A stretch of 64,000 nucleotides of DNA from JAEUKA01 sp035328405 (GCA_035328405.1 DAOLIT010000015.1:17094-81093), one strand, 5' to 3'; positions 26,944 through 36,596 are shown, counted from the stretch's first letter. Program-made: numbers and translations. The notes: generated by a model from the sequence alone, not told the origin.

Positions 26944-27939
26944 CTATCGAAACACGATGGTTCCTGGAACTTGGGTGGTGTCGGGTGGGGGAACGTCGGT
27001 CGCGAGCTTTACGGCCACCGCAGTTGCAGAAACCGCAGCAACGCCAAAGACAATCCCTGTCCACAAATACCAGCGACGATACCAAGGCGTGATTTTCTGT
27101 TCTCGCAAAAGCGAGGCAGACACTTCCACGGTCGTGTCAGGCATGACCGTGACCGCAGCTTGAAAAGGCAAATACTTGGTTTTCTCGACGAGGATTCGAT
27201 AATTCCCTGGTGCCAGAACTTGCAAAGGAGTCCCAAGCGGCGTGGTTCCACTGGCTTTGGAATTGACATAGATCTGCGCGCCCTCGATGTTCGCCGCGAC
27301 TTGGATTTGGCCGTATCGCTTGAAAATGTCCGGCGGAAAAAGTTGTTGCAGCCAACTCAACATCCGCGCTTCCTCAATGTTCTGGCCCGGAACCAGCGAG
27401 TCGGCATACCGTCCCAGCACGCGCTGTTCGGTCACGTCAATGCGTTGCAGCGCGAGCACAACATCCCCAAGCTGACTGACCGCGATCAACAGCAATTCTT
27501 TGACACCCAGCCGTTGACCGACCTGCGACAGGCAGCGCGTTTCGCCATCACAGCGAGCCACTTCCGCATCGATTTGAGGCCCAAGTCGTCGTCGAGCTTC
27601 GGTCAAATGAACCACACGCAACGACGTGTTTTGGGACAGCGCCTGCGTCAATCGTTCGGACAAATCCGACAGGGCTTTCGCGTCGCTGCGATATTCAAAA
27701 ACCGCCAAATCGGAGGACGCGATTTTGTCCGTCGGGGCCATTTTTTCCACAAGCGGCGCTTTGTCCTCCGGGGTCGTGTTTTTCGGCGCAGCCGCGACCT
27801 GCGGCGGCTTAGGTACGCGCACTTTCGCACTGCATACCCGAACCGAACCCAAAGGGGTCCCAACCAAATCAAAAAGACCGCCAAGACTGATCACAATGAA
27901 CAACAGGAGCGCAAGTACAGAGACGACCGTTCGTTTCAT
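26944..27939 (-). CDS. Membrane protein with periplasmic PEGA domain
   Basis: This is a 331-residue protein with an N-terminal hydrophobic segment (about 5-24) and a C-terminal transmembrane helix (about 290-313). The central region (about 60-210) has alternating beta/alpha character and two nearby cysteines (ARCDGETRCLSQVG), and resembles regions in Myxococcota proteins that read out a summed level of a bound component; no firm family call was possible. A PEGA domain occupies about 212-279, with GAQIYVNSKASG and GNYRILVEK. The ATG at 27939 follows AAGGAG by six bases, and an upstream extension was rejected. The gene starts 14 bases after the lipoprotein gene, which suggests one transcript. 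Confidence 0.65.
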   Translation of the reverse strand: MKRTVVSVLALLLFIVISLGGLFDLVGTPLGSVRVCSAKVRVPKPPQVAAAPKNTTPEDKAPLVEKMAPTDKIASSDLAVFEYRSDAKALSDLSERLTQALSQNTSLRVVHLTEARRRLGPQIDAEVARCDGETRCLSQVGQRLGVKELLLIAVSQLGDVVLALQRIDVTEQRVLGRYADSLVPGQNIEEARMLSWLQQLFPPDIFKRYGQIQVAANIEGAQIYVNSKASGTTPLGTPLQVLAPGNYRILVEKTKYLPFQAAVTVMPDTTVEVSASLLREQKITPWYRRWYLWTGIVFGVAAVSATAVAVKLATDVPPPDTTQVPGTIVFR

Positions 27940-27953
27940 GGGAGGCTCCTTCC

Positions 27954-29825
27954 CTATCGTCCAAACAAGACCGCTGCGGCCTTGGGAACGTAGCCTTCCT
28001 GAAAGCGGAGCAGATAGGGTTTCGGATCGACGGGATCGCAAGCAGGCAGACAGGTTCCCAAATAGTTGTTGCCTGAATCGTACACTCTCGACGCACAGGT
28101 TTGATTTTGGAAGCCCACGATGTAGTCCTGTTCACGCGCTCCCGATTGCAAATTCAGGAGTGCGACATGATAGGAATACCCATCCCAATCGATGTAACAG
28201 CGGTATTGATTGGACGAACCCAGCAGCGTCAAAAACAGCCCGCGTACTTTGTGTTGCACACGCAAAAGAGACAGCGCGCGGGCTCGATCGGGGGTCACGG
28301 CCAGCGCGTATGAAGACACGTCTGTGGGTGCCAGAGAGATGTTCACAGAGCTTGTGTAGGGTTTCCCATCTGCGCTCACGGTGATGCGGTACGGAATCTG
28401 CCAAGCTGCGAACTCGAAATCCGACGCAGACCATTTGTCTGCTCCGGCCTCCAGAATGTAGGTTCGTGCTTTTGCAGAGAGAGTAGGAGCATCAACGGAA
28501 TCATCACGTCCGACCCCCACAATCGCCGAACCGATCGTGCTCACGGTCAACACACCCGGCGCCGACAACACTTTGTCGCCCCCCGATCGGGTCACAACGA
28601 CCCGGCCTACTCGGTTGGCACTTGGAACAGACGTACAGGGTTGCACAAGAACTTGTTCAAGAAGCGCCGTATAGGCAATCCCTGTCGTGTAGGGCAATGT
28701 CCTCCGACTGACCATTTCCCCCGTCGCTGCGTTGTATCTTCGCAATTCCGATTGGTCGCCGTTCCCAAGCGTCGCGCACTCGTTTTCCGACAGAGTAAGG
28801 GGTGGTTTTCCGAACACAACATCAATGTTCCCATCCGGTGCATACGCCGCAGCCAGGGGGGAACCAATTGGGGATGTCACCGTGGATTCAATTCCGATCG
28901 AAAGGAGCTCCCCGTCTTTGCTGATCCGGCTGCGCAAACCGGGCAGATTGCGAACAAACGCCAGTTTTCCGACAATTCCCGTCGCAGGAACCGTGTTTGG
29001 ATATTGCAACACGACGGCGCTTCGATCCAGCGGGTCCACGACGAGCGCCTGCGGTGGTTGCGTCGCAGAATCCGGCAAATCAAAACTGCTCTGGTCTTCT
29101 AGCCGCAATGTATCGACGACGTGAAACTTCCCCGCCGCATGGGCCAGCAAAAGCGACTGTCCGTCGTACGTTCCCGCCGCTGCGCTGACCGGAGGCGCTG
29201 TGGTTCCCCCGCCTCCCGTACTCGTCGGGTCAATCTGTCTGTCATAAATGCTCAGCAGGGGTTGCACCGAGTTTGCATCGACGACGCGGAGCTTTGTCTC
29301 GTCGCTGAGCGGCGCAAAGATCTGTCGCGACGGCGCAAAAATCGGATCAGGAGGCAGAACGGGTGCGACCAACTTGGCGCTGCCCCCGAAAAAAAACAGC
29401 GGACGCCGCAGTTCCAACGTCACGTCTTGTGTCTCGCCAAAACGCCACGATACGCCTCGCGAAAGTGCCACCCCGAGCACTTGCTGCCCCGCAGCGCCGA
29501 GCGCCAACAAACGCAAATCGCGCGGTTCAGACACTTTCACAAGACCCACATCCACAGACGGAAGCGAAGCCACCGTCGGGTTTGGGTCAAACCGGCTCCG
29601 CGACAGCAAATCGTCTGACCGCGCATCCCGCAGTTCCAGAGCAGTCACCCTCGGATCGCGCAAGGGCGACAGCACCACGTCGTCGGGCGCAGGCGTTGCG
29701 CGCACCAAAAAGCGAACGGCACCCCGCTCCGGCGTGGACGGCGAACAACCGACCACCGCAACACAGCAAAAAGCACCAAAAAAAGAAGGCCTACGCAACC
29801 AACGACGAGCACGCTTCTTCGTCAT
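27954..29825 (-). CDS. Large lipoprotein of unknown function, propeller-like
   Basis: This is a 623-residue predicted lipoprotein. The signal peptide ends in VAVVGC, with Cys27 as the lipidation site. The rest is mainly beta and carries repeated elements of WD/NHL-like appearance, for example GTYDGQSLLLAHAAGKFHVVD and AAYAPDGNIDVVFG, with a Gly/Thr-rich linker near residue 205. Two late cysteine pairs (NQTCASRV and GTCLPACDP) suggest disulfides near the C-terminus. No enzyme motif was recognised. It is followed by the PEGA membrane protein after 14 bases, so the two probably function in the same envelope structure. Confidence 0.55.
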   Translation of the reverse strand: MTKKRARRWLRRPSFFGAFCCVAVVGCSPSTPERGAVRFLVRATPAPDDVVLSPLRDPRVTALELRDARSDDLLSRSRFDPNPTVASLPSVDVGLVKVSEPRDLRLLALGAAGQQVLGVALSRGVSWRFGETQDVTLELRRPLFFFGGSAKLVAPVLPPDPIFAPSRQIFAPLSDETKLRVVDANSVQPLLSIYDRQIDPTSTGGGGTTAPPVSAAAGTYDGQSLLLAHAAGKFHVVDTLRLEDQSSFDLPDSATQPPQALVVDPLDRSAVVLQYPNTVPATGIVGKLAFVRNLPGLRSRISKDGELLSIGIESTVTSPIGSPLAAAYAPDGNIDVVFGKPPLTLSENECATLGNGDQSELRRYNAATGEMVSRRTLPYTTGIAYTALLEQVLVQPCTSVPSANRVGRVVVTRSGGDKVLSAPGVLTVSTIGSAIVGVGRDDSVDAPTLSAKARTYILEAGADKWSASDFEFAAWQIPYRITVSADGKPYTSSVNISLAPTDVSSYALAVTPDRARALSLLRVQHKVRGLFLTLLGSSNQYRCYIDWDGYSYHVALLNLQSGAREQDYIVGFQNQTCASRVYDSGNNYLGTCLPACDPVDPKPYLLRFQEGYVPKAAAVLFGR

Positions 29826-29907
29826 ATTCGGACTCTAACAGGCCGGTAGCGTGTTTTCTGCTTTTCTGTAGAGAACAAATTTTCGGGGCGGTAGGCTGAG
29901 CCTCACC

Positions 29908-31392
29908 ATGCGTGTCATTCCTTTTGTCCGTCGATCGGTTGCAGCCCTCGTGTTGGCCCTTCTCCTGCTTCTTGGAATTGCGTCTTTGCGCGCCGTGCTG
30001 ACTCCTTCCAAACAACCGCGTGCGGTGCCTCCTACAGTTCCTGCGTTCGCGCCCATGGAGGCTGCGCAACGGCTGGGTCAGGCCGTGCGCTTTCAAACCG
30101 TGTCCATTGACGGAGCGCCTTCTCCAAATGCAGAACTTTTGCATTTGCAAGAGTACCTGCAAAGAACCTTTCCCCTGGTCCATTCCACCCTTTCGCGCGA
30201 GAACATTGCCGATCTGAGCCTGCTCTACAAATGGGAGGGCAGCGACGTGACGGCCCGCCCGATTCTGTTGCTCGCGCATCAAGATGTCGTGCCCGTGGAA
30301 CCTGGCAGTGAGGCCAAATGGGAATATCCCCCGTTTTCTGGCGAAGTGCAAAAGGGTTTCATTTGGGGCCGGGGAACGCTGGATGACAAAAGCTCTGTTC
30401 TTGCGATTTTGGAAGCGGTCGAGTGGCTCCTAAGCCAAGGTCACAGACCCGCACGCACGATTTACATCGCGTTTGGCCACGACGAGGAAAAAGCCTCTTC
30501 AGGAGGTGCCTTTCAAGTTGCAGAGGTTCTGCGATCGCGCGGAATCCGTTTGGAAATGACCCTGGATGAGGGGCTCTCTGTTACCCAAGGGTTGATGCCT
30601 GGCCTATCGCGCGAAGTTGCCTTGATTGGCATGAGTGAAAAAGGATACGCGAACCTGGAAATCGAGGCTGTTGGGCAAGGGGGACACGCTTCGATGCCTC
30701 CCAAACAGACTCCCATCGGGCTACTTTCGCATGCGATGGTCCGTCTAGAAGACAACACCATGCCCCAAAGCATCCGGCCTCCTGTCAGCGACATGTTTGA
30801 GTGGTTGGCCCCTGAAATGTCTTTTCCGTTGCGTTTAGTTTTGACCAACCAATGGCTGTTTTCGCCGGTCTTGCGATCCCAACTTTCGGCAAAAGATTCA
30901 ACCCGAGCGATGTTGCAAACCACACAGGCCCCCACCATGCTCTTTGGGAGTCCGAAATCCAACGTCTTGCCCCAGTCTGTCAAGGTGGTTGTGAACTATC
31001 GAATTCGACCGGGGGATACGTCGGAAACCCTCCTTGCACATGTCCGCAAAGTCGTTGCGGATGACCGATTGAAAGTGCAGTTGCAACCCGGCTCCGTGAC
31101 AGAACCTTCTCCGGTTTCGGAGGTCTCTGCACCCATGTTTTCCACCGTGACCAAAACCATCCTGTCTCTGTTTCCTGACGCAGTGGTCGCGCCGGGCCTC
31201 ATGTTGGGAGCATCCGATTCTCGGCACTTCACACAGGTGTCCGATTCCGTATACCGCTTTGCTCCCTTTGTGGTTTCCGCAGAGGACTTGCCCCGTTTTC
31301 ATGGAAACAACGAACGGATCAAGGTCAGTGATTACTTGCGGATGATCCGTTTTTACGCGCAACTCATTCGGAATGTCGATGCAGCCCCATAG
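29908..31392 (+). CDS. M20-family metallopeptidase, PM20D1-like
   Basis: This is a 494-residue zinc-dependent M20 family enzyme with an N-terminal membrane anchor (about 11-30). The di-zinc site is complete: LAHQDVVPV with His124, GTLDDKSS with the bridging Asp at 159-160, GHDEEKAS with catalytic and ligand Glu193/Glu194, and late SDSRHF. The arrangement and length match carboxypeptidase S / PM20D1 enzymes, which cleave peptides or N-acyl amino acids. A dimerisation domain interrupts the catalytic domain at about 245-385. Its last bases overlap the threonine synthase gene. The substrate cannot be fixed from sequence. Confidence 0.88.
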   Translation: MRVIPFVRRSVAALVLALLLLLGIASLRAVLTPSKQPRAVPPTVPAFAPMEAAQRLGQAVRFQTVSIDGAPSPNAELLHLQEYLQRTFPLVHSTLSRENIADLSLLYKWEGSDVTARPILLLAHQDVVPVEPGSEAKWEYPPFSGEVQKGFIWGRGTLDDKSSVLAILEAVEWLLSQGHRPARTIYIAFGHDEEKASSGGAFQVAEVLRSRGIRLEMTLDEGLSVTQGLMPGLSREVALIGMSEKGYANLEIEAVGQGGHASMPPKQTPIGLLSHAMVRLEDNTMPQSIRPPVSDMFEWLAPEMSFPLRLVLTNQWLFSPVLRSQLSAKDSTRAMLQTTQAPTMLFGSPKSNVLPQSVKVVVNYRIRPGDTSETLLAHVRKVVADDRLKVQLQPGSVTEPSPVSEVSAPMFSTVTKTILSLFPDAVVAPGLMLGASDSRHFTQVSDSVYRFAPFVVSAEDLPRFHGNNERIKVSDYLRMIRFYAQLIRNVDAAP

Positions 31393-32815
31393 TCCTCCCA
31401 CAACGCCCCCGATTCCTTCCGCGCGTTTTCATGTTGCGTTTCGATGCGCCAAACGCTGCACACAACAAGCCAAGGAAGGCGAGATATGTTGGCCCCTTTC
31501 CCAAGTGAATACCCGCTGTCCTTTGTGTGGCGGGCTTCTGGATGTGGTTCACGATTTGGCGGCTCTGTCCACGCTTTCAGGGGCTGCGTGGAGGTCTCTG
31601 TACGAGGATCGGAAACGATCTTTTTTCTGGCCAAACCCAAGCGGGGTGTGGTGTCTGCGTGAATGGGTCAATCCCGATCTGACCGACGAGGACATCGTTT
31701 CGCTTGGGGAAGGCAACACACCCCTTGTCCCTGTGCCTTTGCTTGGCCAGGCGTTGGGTGTTCGCGACCTGTGGATCAAAGTGTGCGGCAGCAATCCGAC
31801 CGGTTCCTTCAAAGACCTGGGAATGACCGGCTTGGTGTCGCAGGTCCACCGTTTGCGCCGTTTGGGCTTTCCCATTCCTGCGGTTGCGTGTGCATCCACA
31901 GGCGATACATCTGCCGCGCTTGCTGCGTTTTGTGCCCGCGCGCAATTGCCCGCCATCGTGTTTTTGCCCGTCGGCAAGCTGTCCCACGAACAACTTGTGC
32001 AGCCCCTGTGCAACGGCGCGATCACGGTTGCACTCGAAGCCGATTTTGATCGTTTGATGGAACTCGTCGCAGAATTTTGCGAGCGAACCGGGGTGTACCT
32101 GGCCAATTCCCAGAATCCGCTCCGCATCGAAGGACAAAAGACCCTTTCCGTCGAGGTTGCACATCAACTGGGTTGGGAATCCCCCGATTGGATTGTCATT
32201 CCTGGTGGGAATTTGGGAAATACGACCGCAATCATGCGCGGTTTTGGGATGGCTCGGACTTTGGGAGTCCTGGAACGGGAGCCGCGACCCCTGATCGCAC
32301 AAGCCGAACAAGCTTCGCCTTTGGTCGAGTCCTTCCGAGATGGATGGAAACCCAAAAAGACCGTCGCAGGAATCACCCAAGCCACGGCCATCGCGATTGG
32401 GAATCCCGTGAACGCAGAAAAAGCGATCGCGGAACTTGTGCGCACGCGCGGCGTCGTGGAAGCCGCAACAGAGGAAGAAATCACCGCAGCCTGGCTTTTG
32501 TCAGATCGGCACGGAATGCAGACCGATCCCCAAACCGGTGTCGCGCTGGCCGCCGTGGCCAAACAAGTCCGCATCGGAAACATCCTTCCGCACCAGCGCG
32601 TCGTCGTCGTCAGCACCGCGCACGGCCTGAAATTCGGCAGGCTTAAACAAGCCTTTCACCTGAACGAACCCACAAGCCCCAAAAGTACCCCTGAAAGCGA
32701 TCCCCTTCGCAATGCCCCCCTGCGCTTGCCCGCCCATTTGCCAACTTTGGAAAACGAAATTCTGCGGCGGATTGAACGCCTGTCGCACCGCTGGGATACG
32801 GAGGCGAAGGAGTGA
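31373..32815 (+). CDS. thrC: Threonine synthase
   Basis: This is a 480-residue PLP-dependent enzyme that converts O-phosphohomoserine to threonine in the cytoplasm. The N-terminus has a Cys-rich ribbon-like region ending TRCPLCGG, typical of this subgroup. Catalytic-domain features include SLGEGNTPLVP, NPTGSFKDLGM with PLP lysine Lys147, ASTGDTSAALAA and the phosphate loop PGGNLGNTTA. The ATG at 31373 lies within the last 20 bases of the M20 peptidase gene, indicating translational coupling. A C-terminal extension of about 40 residues beyond the fold is Pro-rich and then helical. Confidence 0.93.
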   Translation: MSMQPHSPPTTPPIPSARFHVAFRCAKRCTQQAKEGEICWPLSQVNTRCPLCGGLLDVVHDLAALSTLSGAAWRSLYEDRKRSFFWPNPSGVWCLREWVNPDLTDEDIVSLGEGNTPLVPVPLLGQALGVRDLWIKVCGSNPTGSFKDLGMTGLVSQVHRLRRLGFPIPAVACASTGDTSAALAAFCARAQLPAIVFLPVGKLSHEQLVQPLCNGAITVALEADFDRLMELVAEFCERTGVYLANSQNPLRIEGQKTLSVEVAHQLGWESPDWIVIPGGNLGNTTAIMRGFGMARTLGVLEREPRPLIAQAEQASPLVESFRDGWKPKKTVAGITQATAIAIGNPVNAEKAIAELVRTRGVVEAATEEEITAAWLLSDRHGMQTDPQTGVALAAVAKQVRIGNILPHQRVVVVSTAHGLKFGRLKQAFHLNEPTSPKSTPESDPLRNAPLRLPAHLPTLENEILRRIERLSHRWDTEAKE

Positions 32816-32840
32816 CTAGGATCTTGTTTAGGGGTGTTGT

Positions 32841-33890
32841 TTAGGGGCTTTGGGCGCAGCGGAAGCCGAGGCGGTGGGGGCCTCTGTTCGATGGGGGAAC
32901 GCCGCGTCGTTCGGAACCGCGCATGCGGTCTCCTGTGAAGTACCACGAACCCCCTTTTAACAGTTTTTCCGAATAGCCCTTGCAGTACTTGGGACCCCCA
33001 CCACATGGCCCAAGCGGATCGGGTCCGTCACACGCCGCGCCGCATTCGCTTTTGCAGCCTTTGTAGCAGTCTGTTTTCCAGTCGTTCACCCATTCCCAAC
33101 TGTTGCCGGCCATGTCCTGCAAACCGTATCGGAAGGTCCCATGCGTCCCGACATCTGCGGTCGTTCCGGTGCCGCACCCTTTGGCCCCCAGCGGCTCTTC
33201 ATACACCGCCAGCTCGCAATTCGGAGGCTTGTTTCCCCACGGATACACTTCCCCATCCGGTCCGCGCGCGGCTTTTTCCCATTCTGCTTCCGTCGGCAAA
33301 CGTTTGTTTGCGTACCGGCAAAAGTCGTAGGCCTGAAACCAGCTCACTGCGACCACAGGCTGTTTCGGGCGAACATACAACCCAAAGTACTTGATCGGAG
33401 GCTCACATTTCCCAAGCTCCACACACCGAAAGTACTGCTCGTTTGTGACCTCTGTGACATCCAGGAAAAAGGGGGACACGGTGATGCGCGCCTTCGGTTT
33501 TTCGTCGGGCTTTCCGTGGTCATCGCCGCGCACAAACGGGCCTCCCGGAATGCACACCATGCCTGGCGGTGGTTCTTTGGGACACGGCACCTCGGTTTTG
33601 GCGGTTTCCTGGACGTCCGGTGGTTTTTGGCCGGCGACTTCGGGTTCCCCTGAAGCCAAAAAGCCACGCGGTGGGGGTTCTTCTGTCGGTGCGCCAGCAA
33701 AAACCTGGATGGGCTGGATCGGTTGGCTCGTTTTGGCTTTCCGTGCGCGTGGTTTTGCCGTCGCTGTTCGGTGCTCGCAAGACACATTCGCAAAAAGCAC
33801 GCCGGACAGCAAAAACGCCGTGATGACTCGTTTGGCCAGGCTTCCCCGGTCGATGGACAAGGCAGCTTCTTTCATTCCGAACATCATCAA
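32841..33890 (-). CDS. SUMF1-like lipoprotein lacking formylglycine-enzyme cysteines
   Basis: This is a 349-residue lipoprotein (ANVSC, Cys38) with a Pro-rich linker and then a sulfatase-modifying-factor fold from about 108 to the end: CIPGGPFVRGDD, EVTNEQYFRCVE, RLPTEAEWEKAARG, YPWGNKPPN, DMAGNSWEWVNDW and GFRCA. In true formylglycine-generating enzymes two cysteines follow GGS at positions +5 and +10 of the GGSxxC segment; here Phe318 and Met323 stand there (GGSWYFTGDRM). Copper-dependent cysteine oxidation is therefore not expected. It is probably a ligand-binding or structural member of the family, of a kind common in Myxococcota. The exact start among clustered ATGs is uncertain. Confidence 0.82.
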   Translation of the reverse strand: MMMFGMKEAALSIDRGSLAKRVITAFLLSGVLFANVSCEHRTATAKPRARKAKTSQPIQPIQVFAGAPTEEPPPRGFLASGEPEVAGQKPPDVQETAKTEVPCPKEPPPGMVCIPGGPFVRGDDHGKPDEKPKARITVSPFFLDVTEVTNEQYFRCVELGKCEPPIKYFGLYVRPKQPVVAVSWFQAYDFCRYANKRLPTEAEWEKAARGPDGEVYPWGNKPPNCELAVYEEPLGAKGCGTGTTADVGTHGTFRYGLQDMAGNSWEWVNDWKTDCYKGCKSECGAACDGPDPLGPCGGGPKYCKGYSEKLLKGGSWYFTGDRMRGSERRGVPPSNRGPHRLGFRCAQSP

Positions 33891-33911
33891 AACCGATTGC
33901 GCTGTGCCTCG

Positions 33912-35519
33912 TCAACCCAGAGCAAACACGCCATAGGAAGACAATCGTTCGAGGCACTCTTTTGCGCGCGTTTCCACATATTTCCGCACTGTGTGCAACA
34001 AGGGGGCGTCATCCGAATTCTTGGAGGGGGCGGGGATGTCTTCGTTTGGAAATTCCCCGTCCACGGCGCGTGGAACCAACGCATCTACCAAGTCGTCCAG
34101 CGTGCGCTTTCCGTCGCACAACAGAGCCACTGCCCTGCCGAAAGGTTCCTCGAAACGGATGTTTTCCAAAAGGGGTGTCACCACTTCCCGATCGGCTTCC
34201 AACCGCAATCTCGTAAACGGTTCCAAGTTGGGAGTCGAACCTGTCCTTCGCGAAAAGGGTGCCTGGAACACATGCACAGACACGACTCCCGCGCCATAGA
34301 GCGCCAAGAGCATTTCGCACAGATTCCTTTTTGTTCTCTTGAGCTTTGGTTCATCTGTGTCTGCGTGTCCGTTTCGAGTACACAGGGAAAGTCCTTGCTC
34401 AAAAAGTTCCGAAAATGGGACGGCTCGCGGATGTTGCTGGGCGAGAAAATGAAGTGCTGATTTTGCAACTGGATCAGCGATCGAAATGCTCACTGCGCCG
34501 AGTGAAAACGTCTCTTCAACGGGTTCGGAGAACTGTGGCGTTTCGCTTTGGCATGCCACGGCAGAACGAAACAAAAAGCGCGATAGAAAAGACGGAGAAA
34601 AGCTCCGATGCAGAACGTGCTCGCTTCTGCAAAAGAGGGTCTGCCGAAACATCTTGCACATCAAAAAATCGCGGTACTGCTCCATCACCAAAGCATCCCC
34701 AAACTGCTGCAACATGGCGCGAGCATCCTGGGACAGACTGTGGTCCTGCATGGAAAAGAACTCTGTTTCGGACAGGAATTGGAAACCCCGTACCGCAGCG
34801 GTTTCGATCACCTCGTGAAAGTAGAAGGGTTGGTTGATCTCTCCCAAATCGTCGTGCAGAAGATAGTTTGGGGGGTGTTCACGCAATCTGTCGCGTTCGT
34901 TTTTCGTGTTCTGAAGATGTACCTTCAGGTGATTGGGAATGGCGTCTGCCACAAAGTCCATCATCGCCAACGCTTGCGCAACTATGCGATCGGGGGAGTC
35001 GATGTGTTGCGTGTGAAAGCGCATCATGTCACGGCCCACAAGCCGGTAATGCCACCCCGGAAAGGTGTTGTAACTCAGGTACGCAACGCCGTTTTTCGAG
35101 AGAAGTTTCTCGAAAATGTCCCAAATGCCGGATCGAACCTCCTTGGGCACCCACGAGTAAATTCCGTGCGCGAGGATGTAGTCGAAAGGGGGTTGCTCGG
35201 TATCGAAATCCAAGAGGTCTTGCGCCAACAGAGACAGATTCCCAATCCCGAGGGACTCGACTTCCCGCTTTCCCTGTTCGATTTGTTTTTTAGACAGATC
35301 GATCCCAACAAAGGTCGCTTTCGGCAATGCCAATGCGAGCGGAATCAAGTTGCTTCCGTCTCCGCATCCGAGTTCCAGAACGCGACAATCGGAAACATCG
35401 GGGGGATTCATTCCCATCAGCAGAGCCAGAGTCGCCAGGTGTTCGGGATGCGTTTGGGACAAACCACCGCTTGGATAGGGGACGCGATCGTAACTTGTCT
35501 GCGTGTCGGAAGTCGGCAT
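33912..35519 (-). CDS. SAM-dependent methyltransferase with C-terminal regulatory domain
   Basis: This is a 535-residue cytoplasmic protein. The N-terminal class I methyltransferase fold has motif I VLELGCGDGSN at about 47-57, the acidic loop VGIDLSKKQIEQG and motif IV-like FDYILAHGIYSWV. After about residue 215 comes the all-helical methyltransferase regulatory domain typical of this family, then a winged-helix-like C-terminal part ending in SYGVFALG. Family members are widespread in Gram-negative bacteria; the substrate is unknown. I use the ATG at 35519, with a GTG two codons upstream as an alternative. It is divergent from the Nudix gene, with about 200 bases between that hold no recognisable gene. 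Confidence 0.85.
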   Translation of the reverse strand: MPTSDTQTSYDRVPYPSGGLSQTHPEHLATLALLMGMNPPDVSDCRVLELGCGDGSNLIPLALALPKATFVGIDLSKKQIEQGKREVESLGIGNLSLLAQDLLDFDTEQPPFDYILAHGIYSWVPKEVRSGIWDIFEKLLSKNGVAYLSYNTFPGWHYRLVGRDMMRFHTQHIDSPDRIVAQALAMMDFVADAIPNHLKVHLQNTKNERDRLREHPPNYLLHDDLGEINQPFYFHEVIETAAVRGFQFLSETEFFSMQDHSLSQDARAMLQQFGDALVMEQYRDFLMCKMFRQTLFCRSEHVLHRSFSPSFLSRFLFRSAVACQSETPQFSEPVEETFSLGAVSISIADPVAKSALHFLAQQHPRAVPFSELFEQGLSLCTRNGHADTDEPKLKRTKRNLCEMLLALYGAGVVSVHVFQAPFSRRTGSTPNLEPFTRLRLEADREVVTPLLENIRFEEPFGRAVALLCDGKRTLDDLVDALVPRAVDGEFPNEDIPAPSKNSDDAPLLHTVRKYVETRAKECLERLSSYGVFALG

Positions 35520-35725
35520 GGACACAACGCTCCGCGCTCATCATCGCATGTCGGCGCAAGCACCGTCTACGACCGCTTCGTTTTTCCCGTGTGGAACTCG
35601 GTAGTTTTCAAGGATTTTGCATTTCCGTGTGCGGAGGTGCAGGTTTTTGGTGGACTCTTTTGGAAGAAGCGAATGGAATCAATGGGTCAAGGATTGCGGC
35701 CTGTTCCGCGCCCAGATCAAGACAC

Positions 35726-36280
35726 ATGAGAGCTCAAAAGGACCGTTATTGTTCGTATTGTGGCACGCGGTTTGTCGGTCCCCCGACGTATCCGCGCAAG
35801 TGTCCGAATCTGCGTTGTGGCGCGCAGGCGTTTGCGAATCCGATCCCTGTCGTGCTGCTGCTCCAACCTGTGCTGCACGAGGGACGCACCGGTTTGCTGG
35901 TCGTGCGCCGCGCGATCCTGCCCCAAATTGGCAAGCTCGCGCTCATCGGTGGTTTTTTGGAGGAACACGAAACCTGGCAAGAAGGGGCCGCGCGGGAAGC
36001 CAAAGAGGAAGCCAACCTAGACATTCATCCCGCGACGCTGCGACCTCACGGTTTTGACAGCACCGAACCCCGGCCGAACCGCATCCTCCTGTTTGTGCGC
36101 GGGGAGTCTTTTGATGCCAAGATGCTGCCCCCCTTTGTTCCAAACCACGAAGTTTCCGAACGCGGCATTGTTTTCGGGACACATGATCTTCTGCAAGACT
36201 TCGCATTCCCCCTCCACCTAAAAGCCGCCGCCGAATTCTTTGGAAATGTTCCAAACCCCCACAACTACCAACCCCTGTAA
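35726..36280 (+). CDS. Nudix hydrolase with N-terminal zinc ribbon
   Basis: This is a 184-residue protein. A zinc ribbon (Cys9, Cys12, Cys26, Cys31) precedes a Nudix domain. The Nudix box runs from Gly76 through Glu82, Arg90-Glu91 and Glu94-Glu95, so the metal-binding glutamates are present, but the late glycine of the consensus is Asn97. Such ribbon-Nudix proteins are related to NADH pyrophosphatase and hydrolyse nucleoside diphosphate derivatives; the particular substrate is unknown. The ATG at 35726 starts just before the ribbon. Longer upstream frames overlap the methyltransferase gene in antisense and were rejected. Confidence 0.85.
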   Translation: MRAQKDRYCSYCGTRFVGPPTYPRKCPNLRCGAQAFANPIPVVLLLQPVLHEGRTGLLVVRRAILPQIGKLALIGGFLEEHETWQEGAAREAKEEANLDIHPATLRPHGFDSTEPRPNRILLFVRGESFDAKMLPPFVPNHEVSERGIVFGTHDLLQDFAFPLHLKAAAEFFGNVPNPHNYQPL

Positions 36281-36319
36281 CCAATCCAAAGAGGCCCCAA
36301 GCGGACCTCCATGGATGAT

Positions 36320-36523
36320 CTAGCCCCTGTTGTAGAGGTTCGCGCCGGTCTGATTGCCCTGTTGGTAGTAGTCCGAAGTGAGCTGCCGGTCTTTGACTTG
36401 GTTTCCCAGTGCGTCTTCCAGGAATTTCGTTTCATCGACGCAGGACTGCCCAGGAATGTTTTTGACTTGTACAGAAACCTCGCCAGAGGGCGAGATGGTG
36501 ATTTCAAGCTCTTTGCGCGCCAT
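36320..36523 (-). CDS. DUF2997 small protein
   Basis: This is a 67-residue protein of the DUF2997 type: two beta strands (ELEITISPSGEVSVQVKNI) and a helix with SCVDETKFLEDALG. An AAGGAG ribosome-binding site sits seven bases before the ATG. Members of this family are encoded next to Ycf35 (DUF1257) and the Ycf46 ATPase in many bacteria and cyanobacteria, and exactly this trio is present here. It is probably a small partner or adaptor of the ATPase. It is the last gene of the minus-strand run that starts with the gp25-type gene. Confidence 0.85.
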   Translation of the reverse strand: MARKELEITISPSGEVSVQVKNIPGQSCVDETKFLEDALGNQVKDRQLTSDYYQQGNQTGANLYNRG

Positions 36524-36555
36524 GTTCGACTCCTTTTGCTTTCCGTTCGCCGTGC

Positions 36556-36596
36556 GGACCTACCCCTTTTGGTGGAAAGGACCTACCCCCATTTGG
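36556..36596. repeat. Imperfect direct repeat between DUF2997 and Ycf35 genes
   Basis: Two copies of a 17-18 base segment beginning GGACCTACCCC and ending TTTGG lie at 36556-36572 and 36579-36596. The second copy includes the end of the Ycf35 coding sequence. It is probably a small local duplication; no regulatory role is evident. Confidence 0.5.

Noticed and set aside
26311..27993. Plus-strand open frame of 560 codons
   Set aside because: It crosses three minus-strand genes with signal peptides and has Arg/His-rich shadow composition.
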